The notes below the pieces were generated by a model. The model saw nothing but the letters and a program-made list of their open reading frames with translations. It was not told where the DNA came from and searched no databases. Both the position numbers and the translations under genes were made by a program. 7,654 bases of DNA from JBCCGE01 sp039029455 (GTDB lineage Bacteria > Pseudomonadota > Gammaproteobacteria > Arenicellales > Poriferihabitantaceae), in assembly GCA_039029455.1 (NCBI GenBank), contig JBCCGE010000127.1:1-7654 (forward strand). Reading direction: 5' to 3'. Below, piece after piece: positions 1 through 5,317 of the stretch (position 1 is the stretch's first letter; the number at the start of each line of letters is the position of its first letter).

Positions 1-101
1 TCCTGACGTTGTGGCTGTTCGGACTCGAAGCTGATCCCACGTCTGTACCATCACTGAGAGTGAAAAGGAGGCGGAGGGAAAAATTGTAGCCCCGTCATTT
101 T

Positions 102-132
102 TTGAACGAAAAGCCTTGAATGCTGCTATATT
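102..132 (+). promoter_or_regulatory. Candidate promoter for the SRCR-like protein gene
   Basis: An extended -10 element reads TGCTATATT at 124-132, with the hexamer TATATT at 127-132. A -35-like TTGAAC lies at 102-107, but the spacer is 19 bases, longer than the usual 17, so the extended -10 TG would have to compensate. The predicted start of transcription near 139 gives a short leader that includes the strong ribosome binding site at 159-164. This is pattern recognition only. Confidence 0.45.
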
Positions 133-158
133 TGATTTACAAAAAACAACCAAGTCGC

Positions 159-164
159 AGGAGG
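159..164 (+). promoter_or_regulatory. Ribosome binding site that fixes the start at 172
   Basis: AGGAGG, a full match to the anti-Shine-Dalgarno core, lies 7 bases before the ATG at 172. This selects the 294-residue frame over the overlapping frames that start at 116 and 120, which have no comparable site. Confidence 0.85.
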
Positions 165-171
165 AAACGAG

Positions 172-1056
172 ATGTCATCAGAATTCAGACGCTTTTTTAC
201 CGGTTCCTTTGCCTCGATATTATGGTTTACACCGTTCTATGCATCGGCCCAAAATACGGTCGTCGTCGTTCCCCTTGGCGGAGAAGATGCCTCTCAGTTT
301 CGAATCGTTTCTCATGGAACCGGCAGTGATGCTGGCGGATTCATTGGACCCAGCGAAGCAAATCAAGGGCGATTGGAATACACGCCAGACGCCTCTCCCG
401 GCCCGGATAGTGAGTGGGGTACAGTGTGCGACGACAATCTCGCTACCCCCGCTATTGGCGGCTCGAATGTGGTGCAGCAAACGGGCGATGAATTTGCGAA
501 TCTGGTCTGCCATGATATGGGGTATGAGGGAGGCAATCTCATCCCCTCACTGTTTACGCGAGACGGAAGTCTGCCGAAGGAATTTTTACTCACTTCCCTC
601 GAGTCTTTATCGTTAATAGAGACTGTATCCTGTGTAGCTACCGAAGATGCAGGTGTGGATTGCCACCTGACCGAGCAGGTAACCTTTCGACCCGAACTGC
701 AGATGCCGTGCAGTTCACAAGTCGCGATTGGCACAGCCCTGCCAACTGACGTGGTCGAATCGGACGGTGGTAAAGTCGAAGTAGTACCGAGTTTAGGTTT
801 TGGCCAGATCAGTTTCAGTCTGACCAACGACGGTTCAGGCAACCTGTCAGCTGCTATCAGTGCCGATGGCTTCGCCGATATATCAACCGGCCCGTTTGGT
901 AACTGTTCCGCACCTACATTTCCCTCTGTCGATAGCACTTTTTTCTCAGCGGACAACGAGGACTGGATCATCACGGACACGGATCTCAGCAGCGATGGCA
1001 TTAGTGTCTTTTTCAACTCAGTCACATTTGCCCGCAGGCCGTTCGCGAGCATCTGA
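172..1056 (+). CDS. Secreted protein with an SRCR-like (scavenger receptor cysteine-rich) region
   Basis: The 294-residue protein starts with a signal peptide: basic FRR, a hydrophobic stretch at about 9-22, and a likely cut after Ala-Ser-Ala at residue 26. Residues about 66-165 resemble an SRCR domain. They show GRLEY (66-70), then WGTVCDD (82-88) and LVCHDMGY (111-118), which correspond to the family landmarks WGTVCDD and VVCRQLGY. A last segment, LIETVSCVATED...C (149-164), resembles the terminal Cys-x-Gly-x-Glu...Cys part. Cys86, Cys113, Cys154 and Cys164 would fit the disulfides; Cys180 and Cys244 lie outside. The C-terminal half (about 195-294) is rich in Ser, Asp and Gly with alternating hydrophobics, suggesting beta structure, and I do not recognise it. 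SRCR domains generally bind ligands outside the cell, so a periplasmic or surface binding role is plausible but inferred. The stop is followed by non-coding DNA. Confidence is high that it is a secreted coding gene and moderate for the SRCR call. Confidence 0.8.
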   Translation: MSSEFRRFFTGSFASILWFTPFYASAQNTVVVVPLGGEDASQFRIVSHGTGSDAGGFIGPSEANQGRLEYTPDASPGPDSEWGTVCDDNLATPAIGGSNVVQQTGDEFANLVCHDMGYEGGNLIPSLFTRDGSLPKEFLLTSLESLSLIETVSCVATEDAGVDCHLTEQVTFRPELQMPCSSQVAIGTALPTDVVESDGGKVEVVPSLGFGQISFSLTNDGSGNLSAAISADGFADISTGPFGNCSAPTFPSVDSTFFSADNEDWIITDTDLSSDGISVFFNSVTFARRPFASI

Positions 1057-1274
1057 GCCTGTTATTCTGTCTTGAGAAGGGGGCGAACTCTGTGGGGATG
1101 GAGGGAATACCTTTTAATTTGTTCCCTGATTGTTATTACAACGCTTTGCAGAAACTCTAAATCACTCAAGCGTGATTCAGGCTATAAAAGGAAGTACGCC
1201 AGTGGAAGGGTGGTGGAGGGCAGACCTGTTTGCACAGAGTTAACGCTTTGCTCCGAATCAGAATACCCTTAATT
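1057..1274. other. Intergenic stretch, no gene supported
   Basis: This stretch separates the two exported-protein genes. A 66-codon frame at 1072-1272 has no good ribosome binding site and an unconvincing composition, so I do not call it. No clear terminator hairpin follows the stop at 1056. It contains a hyphenated dyad with an adjacent TATAAA (annotated separately) and a 10-base direct repeat, AACGCTTTGC, at 1140-1149 and 1242-1251. Confidence 0.6.
1160..1188 (+). promoter_or_regulatory. Hyphenated dyad next to a -10-like TATAAA
   Basis: AATCAC (1160-1165) and GTGATT (1172-1177) form a perfect inverted repeat with a 6-base spacer. TATAAA, a 5-of-6 match to a sigma70 -10, follows at 1183-1188. 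The left arm sits where a -35 box would be (17-base spacer) but does not resemble TTGACA. It may be a regulator-controlled promoter giving a longer leader for the downstream gene, or chance. Confidence 0.25.
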
Positions 1275-1290
1275 TGTGACACAGATCACA
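1275..1290 (+). promoter_or_regulatory. CRP (cAMP receptor protein) operator
   Basis: The sequence is TGTGA-CACAGA-TCACA, both half-sites perfect with the canonical 6-base spacer. The centre lies between 1282 and 1283. A -10-like TAAAGT at 1312-1317 would start transcription near 1324, placing the operator centre at -41.5. This is the class II position, in which CRP contacts RNA polymerase over the -35 region, and there is no good -35 hexamer. The downstream gene begins at 1366. Confidence 0.75.
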
Positions 1291-1311
1291 GCGATTAAGA
1301 AGAAAGTTCTG

Positions 1312-1317
1312 TAAAGT
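1312..1317 (+). promoter_or_regulatory. Candidate -10 box of the CRP-dependent promoter
   Basis: TAAAGT matches the TATAAT consensus at 4 of 6 positions. On its own it is weak, but its spacing from the perfect CRP operator is exactly that of a class II promoter, with a predicted transcript start at about 1324 and a leader of about 42 bases. Confidence 0.4.
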
Positions 1318-1365
1318 CGTGAATACATAGATTCATGTTTAATGCCATTCAATTTGAGAATATAT

Positions 1366-2247
1366 ATGAAAGATAAAAAATTAGATGCGCGACGTAAGTT
1401 GCTCGGGTCTGCAATAGCCGCAGGTGCAGTTGTGTCAGCACCCTCTCAGTGGGTTAAACCAAGTATCGGTTCAGTGATATTGCCAGCGCACGCCCAAACC
1501 ACTGACTCTGGCACGACAGAGCAGGAAGAGACGCCACCTCAGGTCTTTTTCGGGAATATTTCTGATGATGTGCTGACGAGTACAGGCAGCGAAGGACAGA
1601 ATCCGCTGATGGATATTCTGGGACAACCGGCCTATGCGCAAGAGATAGAGCCAGCTGCGTACCTCTGCATTACAACAATGGGAGACCAGTATGACGCGAT
1701 ACTGACGGTGGTGTCGGAGATAGGGAGAGATAATCTGGAAATCAGTGGTGGATCTTTTGGCGTGAAGGAAAATCTCAACGGAGGGGGTGATGGGTGTGCC
1801 TCATCTGTAGGGTCTGGAACATTGGTGGTCAGTCCACCATCGGGCGGCACGATTGGATATAGCCTGACGGATGCGGGAGCGGGCACGATTAACGAAGGTT
1901 CGTGTATGGAGTTCTCAGAAGTCTGCTTCGTCAGTGACGTCAATCTCAAAGGCAATTTTAACGAAGTGGATCAGCAGGACATTCTGCAAAAAGTTGTCGA
2001 CATGCCAGTTGAATACTGGAATTACACCGCTGATGGTCAATCGATTCGTCACATCGGGCCGATGGCGCAGGATTTTCGGAACGCATTTGGTTTGGGCGAT
2101 AGCGAAAAAAGAATTCACATGGTTGACGCAAACGGGATAAATGTGGCTGCCATACAGGCGCTTCATCAGAAAATCGAGGAAAAAGACGCACGAATCGAGA
2201 AACTGGAGCACCAAGTACAGCTCTTAATGGAAAAGCTGAATCATTAA
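1366..2247 (+). CDS. Tat-exported protein with a C-terminal Peptidase_S74 intramolecular chaperone domain
   Basis: I prefer the ATG at 1366 (293 residues), which has GAGAA 5 bases upstream. The in-frame ATG at 1342 adds 8 residues and has no nearby Shine-Dalgarno sequence. Numbering is from 1366. The leader has a twin arginine in ARRKLLG (8-14), a mildly hydrophobic stretch, and a likely cut after Ala-His-Ala at 43, as in Tat signals. Residues about 45-185 form an unrecognised region with Cys101, Cys144, Cys180 and Cys187. Residues about 189-293 match Peptidase_S74, the self-cleaving trimerisation chaperone of phage tail spikes and fibres. They include VSDVNLK (189-195), WNY (218-220), IRHIGPMAQDF (227-237) and VDANGINVAAIQAL (253-266), then a coiled coil (about 267-292). 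Ser190 occupies the self-cleavage position, and Lys195 is kept. The usual Arg after Ser-Asp is Val. No phage genes are nearby. It is probably a trimeric secreted or surface protein; substrate and role are unknown. Confidence 0.88.
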   Translation: MKDKKLDARRKLLGSAIAAGAVVSAPSQWVKPSIGSVILPAHAQTTDSGTTEQEETPPQVFFGNISDDVLTSTGSEGQNPLMDILGQPAYAQEIEPAAYLCITTMGDQYDAILTVVSEIGRDNLEISGGSFGVKENLNGGGDGCASSVGSGTLVVSPPSGGTIGYSLTDAGAGTINEGSCMEFSEVCFVSDVNLKGNFNEVDQQDILQKVVDMPVEYWNYTADGQSIRHIGPMAQDFRNAFGLGDSEKRIHMVDANGINVAAIQALHQKIEEKDARIEKLEHQVQLLMEKLNH

Positions 2248-2281
2248 GTTGCCAGCGTGCGGTGATTCCGTACTTTATTAA

Positions 2282-2321
2282 ACAGGGTGTGGGATGAACA
2301 AACTATCACTCCACGCCCTGT
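2282..2321. terminator. Intergenic hairpin between convergent genes, probable terminator
   Basis: ACAGGGTGTGG (2282-2292) pairs with CCACGCCCTGT (2311-2321) over 11 base pairs with one G-U wobble, around an 18-base loop. It lies between two convergent genes, 34 bases after the S74 gene stop and 139 bases beyond the sortase stop. The plus-strand tail (TAATCTTCCTT) is only moderately T-rich. On the minus strand the stem is followed by TTTAATAAAG. It may serve both directions, but the weak T-runs leave this uncertain. Confidence 0.5.
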
Positions 2322-2460
2322 AATCTTCCTTGGATCTTCGACGTTGCAGACCAACTAAAATGATTGGAAGGTAGCAGTATCTACATTTTCCTCAAAGGAG
2401 CAGGAACAACGGCATAATTCGGTAAGTCGCCTGATCGAAGCAGATGACAAGCGCTACCAG

Positions 2461-3048
2461 TTAAGAAGCTGTCGCCACAGCAACAACAACAAATCGTTCC
2501 GATCCTCCTGTAAGCAGAGATTCGAATGGATAACAGGTAACCAATATCAGCTGGTTTGATTCAGGATCAATCGTAATAGCGCGCTCTTCGGTATCGATTA
2601 CTTGCCGAGTCACGACCTGGTAGTGATTGGTGTGACCCAGCGCATTCTCTAACTGAAAACGATCCCCAGCCCTCAGATCTTTTAAAAATTGAAAGTGAGT
2701 GTCCCGATGCCCAGCAACAATTGAAGTTGGTTGGTTGTCATACTGGTCCGGTAGTGAGACGAAACCCGGGCCAAAGGCCAGAGATTCGCCGGACGCATCC
2801 TTCATCACATATTGCTCAATGCTCAGTCGCGGAACGGTTAACTTTGCACTGACCCAGGTATCGGCCCAGGGCCAGGGTTTAACAGTGCGGCCGCTTGCAT
2901 TACGGTTGGCCCAACTGGATTGAATAAGCCAGTCGGCTGCGCTTGCCTTTAACTTGATATAGCTGCCCTGAGTCAGTTGCGTCATGCCTGCAAGCGCGAT
3001 GAGTGTGAGAAGAATTGATTTAACCGCTCTCTTTGAGACGATATTCAT
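2461..3048 (-). CDS. Sortase of the proteobacterial dedicated (class GN, marine) type
   Basis: This is a cysteine transpeptidase that should cleave the C-terminal sorting signal of the upstream VIT-vWA protein and attach it to an envelope acceptor. I place the start at 3048 (195 residues). GAGG lies 7 bases upstream, and the ATG shares ATGA with the stop of the preceding gene; a longer frame from 3120 would run 76 bases into that gene. One N-terminal membrane anchor lies at about 9-28. The catalytic triad is visible: His114 in VAGHRD, Cys172 in LVTCYPF, and Arg185 in SERFVVV. LAFGPG (90-95) also fits this family. The length is normal for a single-domain sortase. The gene is translationally coupled to its presumed only substrate, the standard arrangement for this system. 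The acceptor in a Gram-negative envelope is not known from the sequence. The convergent neighbour ends at 2247. Confidence 0.92.
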   Translation of the reverse strand: MNIVSKRAVKSILLTLIALAGMTQLTQGSYIKLKASAADWLIQSSWANRNASGRTVKPWPWADTWVSAKLTVPRLSIEQYVMKDASGESLAFGPGFVSLPDQYDNQPTSIVAGHRDTHFQFLKDLRAGDRFQLENALGHTNHYQVVTRQVIDTEERAITIDPESNQLILVTCYPFESLLTGGSERFVVVAVATAS

Positions 3049-5204
3049 GGTGCAACCTCGCTCACTGCACTGGTGTATTGTGATTGTCGTTTCCATTTGA
3101 TACTCCATGGGATGTTCCATCCAAATCCCGCAAGTAGCAGCATCAACATTCCGATCATCAGCTGCAGTGTTGCAGGTGTAGCGGTGTTGGGCGTCGGCAC
3201 CACCATGGTGTTACCAGCGGGCATGAGATTCGAAACGTTTTTATCCACCACATCCAGTCCGGTTGGCCTGGAGGGTTTTTCTTCGACGGCAAGGAAGCTG
3301 GTAAAGCGGGTAACGAGTTGGTGTGTCACACCGAGATTGATAATGTCGTTCTTGAAGCGATCCGAATGATGTCCGTGAATGACTCGTTTACTTTCCAGAT
3401 GCGCGATCTTTCGTTGTGCCCAGATTTTGTCGAGATTGTCGGCCTTTGAATGGATTTCAGATTTGGGTGACGTGGCGAGCGTACGACTCCACGATTTCCC
3501 AACCAGCTTGCCACTAACGTCAACTTTGGCAACAGGTGCATCCGATTGAGCGAGCATCATTAGCGGTTCGCCCACGTACAGATCGGGTATGCGTTCCGGG
3601 AAGACTTCGATACTCTGGTTCGGGTTCCAGCGAATCTGGATGTCCTGCATCACAGGTCGATTGATCCTGGCGAATAAGGCATTCATGTTGGAGGCCGCTT
3701 CGTGGACGGATTCGATATAACTGAATGTGCCGCGACCGTAATGGGCTGCGCCGCGCATGAAGTGGGTGTTAGGTGCACTGCCAATGCCCATGGTAAACAG
3801 CCGCGCATTTCCCAGGCGGCGACGTATCAGAGAAAACAGGGCGCTCTCATTACCGACGCTGCCGTCAGTAATAAACACGATCTGCCGCAGGTAGTTCTCG
3901 ACCGCCTGCTGGTCAAACGCCAGATTCAACGCGGCCTCCATATTGGTGCCACCATTGGCTCCCAGTTGCTGCACGAAATGTCTGGCGCGATGGATGTTTT
4001 CGCGCGAGGCAGGCTGTGGGTCGCCAAAAAGCGCGTGTGCTGAACTGTCGAAGTCAATCACATTGAAACGATCAGCGGGAGACAATGTATCCAGCGCAAT
4101 GGTCAGTCCGGTTTTTGCCTGTTTCATGGAGACACCAGCCATAGATCCGGAGGAGTCGATCACAATAATAACCTCCCTCGGCAGACTTTGAACAATGTTA
4201 CGAACGGGCGGCATCACCATGACCAGCGAATAGTGCTTTCCCTCTATTTCCTGAGAAAACAGTGCAGCGTCTGGTTTGATGCTGGGACTTGGGGCCCAAT
4301 CGAGTAACAGATCTCGATCGAGTAACGAGTTTCCGCCACTCAGAGTGATGCCGTAGACATGGCCTTGTGAATCAGGTTGTCGGATATCGATACCGTGAGT
4401 GGTGCTAGAAATATTGTCCAGGGCAAAGCCCGCGTTAAGACTGAGTTCAAATGAAAACCGATGGCTGGATTGCTGTTCCGTTTGTCGGGTTTGAAAGGGT
4501 GTGATATCCGCTGCGTCGGGTACCGCATCCGTATTGCCGGACCATCCCGAGTTGGGGTCAATCACAATTTCCTCGACTTCCATCTCGGTTTCTCCCAGAG
4601 CATCCAAAACAGTTGGTTTAAGTGGTCGGCCTGGAATGTATCTTGGTGTCAGGGTGGTCGGGAGGCGAAGCGAAAATCGTCCGCTGTCAAATCGAACGGT
4701 TTCCACCCAGGTCAATTCGGCTTCAACCTCAGCCTGTGGCGCGATATTCGCCAAAGACATCGAAAACAAATTGGGGCGACTTTGCTCCAGAAGTCCGGCT
4801 TTCTTGCCGGCCTGTTTTGCAGCCTGAAACTCTCTTTTGGCCTGCAGTTTCTCTTTCACTGCTCCGCGCAGAATACGATTGTCGGTCTTCAGAATCAGAC
4901 TATCAACAGCGGCGCTTTCAGGCAGTGGAAAGACATATCGTCCGTTGACCCATTCATCGCTTTGGTTACGAAAGGTCTGAGTCAGAGTAAAAGTCGCGAC
5001 CAGCCCGTCAACCTTTCCGTTGTAGTGCGTGTTCAGCAACAATGCCGATGATCTGCTGCCGGACTCGCTTTCAAACTGGAGTTCTGCCGTTGTGTTTTCG
5101 TTGGGAACGTTGGCCAGCAACGGATTCATTATGCTCAACAGCAAGAGCAGGCCGGGCAATACGCCCAGTTTCGACGTGATCCGGGGAGAAAGAGCGATTT
5201 TCAT
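3045..5204 (-). CDS. Sortase-target surface protein with VIT and von Willebrand factor A domains
   Basis: The 719-residue protein matches the marine proteobacterial sortase-target family. It has a signal peptide (about 1-31, hydrophobic 14-25, cut near LLA-NV) and a VIT (vault/inter-alpha-trypsin inhibitor) domain (about 52-190, with FPLPESAAVDSL at 92-103). A vWA domain follows (about 343-510) with a complete metal-ion adhesion site: DSSGS at 350-354, Thr420 in GGTNMEAAL and Asp447 in FITDGS. A family-typical tail lies at about 590-640 (LGVTHQLVTRFTSF). The C-terminal sorting signal is TPNTA (671-675), a membrane segment (about 677-695) and a basic patch (KWKR, 703-706). TPNTA aligns with LPxTG/A but lacks the leading Leu, and 13 residues follow the basic patch. 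The domains imply metal-dependent adhesion at the cell surface; the ligand is unknown. The gene has its own ribosome binding site and a likely CreB-controlled promoter, and is coupled to the sortase gene by ATGA. Confidence 0.93.
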   Translation of the reverse strand: MKIALSPRITSKLGVLPGLLLLLSIMNPLLANVPNENTTAELQFESESGSRSSALLLNTHYNGKVDGLVATFTLTQTFRNQSDEWVNGRYVFPLPESAAVDSLILKTDNRILRGAVKEKLQAKREFQAAKQAGKKAGLLEQSRPNLFSMSLANIAPQAEVEAELTWVETVRFDSGRFSLRLPTTLTPRYIPGRPLKPTVLDALGETEMEVEEIVIDPNSGWSGNTDAVPDAADITPFQTRQTEQQSSHRFSFELSLNAGFALDNISSTTHGIDIRQPDSQGHVYGITLSGGNSLLDRDLLLDWAPSPSIKPDAALFSQEIEGKHYSLVMVMPPVRNIVQSLPREVIIVIDSSGSMAGVSMKQAKTGLTIALDTLSPADRFNVIDFDSSAHALFGDPQPASRENIHRARHFVQQLGANGGTNMEAALNLAFDQQAVENYLRQIVFITDGSVGNESALFSLIRRRLGNARLFTMGIGSAPNTHFMRGAAHYGRGTFSYIESVHEAASNMNALFARINRPVMQDIQIRWNPNQSIEVFPERIPDLYVGEPLMMLAQSDAPVAKVDVSGKLVGKSWSRTLATSPKSEIHSKADNLDKIWAQRKIAHLESKRVIHGHHSDRFKNDIINLGVTHQLVTRFTSFLAVEEKPSRPTGLDVVDKNVSNLMPAGNTMVVPTPNTATPATLQLMIGMLMLLLAGFGWNIPWSIKWKRQSQYTSAVSEVAP
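3056..3059 (-). promoter_or_regulatory. Ribosome binding site that decides the sortase start
   Basis: GAGG on the minus strand, within GCGAGG, lies 7 bases before the ATG at 3048, inside the last codons of the VIT-vWA gene. With the ATGA stop-start overlap it supports the 195-residue product. Confidence 0.7.
3180..3194 (-). other. Codons for the predicted sortase recognition motif TPNTA
   Basis: Residues 671-675 of the VIT-vWA protein read Thr-Pro-Asn-Thr-Ala, followed at once by a hydrophobic segment and Lys/Arg residues. The position is that of a sortase motif, with cleavage expected between Thr674 and Ala675. The first residue is Thr rather than Leu, and the last is Ala rather than Gly. 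Confidence 0.7.
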
Positions 5205-5209
5205 GTTGG

Positions 5210-5216
5210 TCCTCTC
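5210..5216 (-). promoter_or_regulatory. Ribosome binding site of the VIT-vWA gene
   Basis: GAGAGGA on the minus strand lies 5 bases before the ATG at 5204. It fixes the start at the codon that leads directly into the signal peptide. Confidence 0.8.
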
Positions 5217-5256
5217 AGAAGTTTTTAACGATGAGGACCGAAAGTCGCAGGTTCAC

Positions 5257-5283
5257 ATGAGCTTTATGTGAGCGTTTGGTGAG
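5257..5283 (-). promoter_or_regulatory. Candidate CreB operator: three direct repeats with 11-base spacing
   Basis: Read on the minus strand, CTCAC (5283-5279), CTCAC (5272-5268) and CTCAT (5261-5257) are each separated by exactly 6 bases (CAAACG, then ATAAAG). The established E. coli CreB tag is TTCAC-N6-TTCAC in direct orientation, so both spacing and core agree; the first base differs. The repeats lie in the 113-base gap between the creC-like gene and the VIT-vWA gene, oriented with transcription and ending 52 bases before the ATG. This fits activation of the surface protein and sortase by the CreB-like regulator encoded upstream. I see no convincing -10 hexamer between the repeats and the ribosome binding site. 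Confidence 0.6.
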
Positions 5284-5317
5284 GAATTAGTGGTGTTTAA
5301 TCGAGTTTATTTGTCAA

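Noticed and set aside
51..63. Small palindrome TCACT-GAG-AGTGA near the left edge
   Set aside because: The arms are 5 bases and the loop is 3, with no T-run and no clear promoter relation. It is too weak to call.
3..89. Open frame on the plus strand running in from the left edge, ending in a basic tail (KRRRREKL) and TAG
   Set aside because: Only 28 codons are visible and no family features can be recognised. It could be the end of an upstream gene, but chance is equally likely.
363..1052. 229-codon open frame antisense to the SRCR-like gene
   Set aside because: It has no ribosome binding site or recognisable motifs, while the plus-strand gene has a strong ribosome binding site, signal peptide and domain landmarks. 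It is most likely a shadow.
1140..1251. Direct repeat AACGCTTTGC at 1140-1149 and 1242-1251
   Set aside because: There are only two 10-base copies about 100 bases apart with unrelated flanks, so it is probably chance.
1072..1272. 66-codon open frame between the two exported-protein genes
   Set aside because: There is no convincing ribosome binding site and the composition is not protein-like; the CRP site and promoter start just beyond it.
5253..5271. Inverted repeat TCACAT-N7-ATGTGA between the kinase and VIT-vWA genes, considered as a terminator
   Set aside because: The stem is short and A/T-rich with no T-run. It overlaps the better supported 11-base direct repeats, although a dyad operator there is not excluded.
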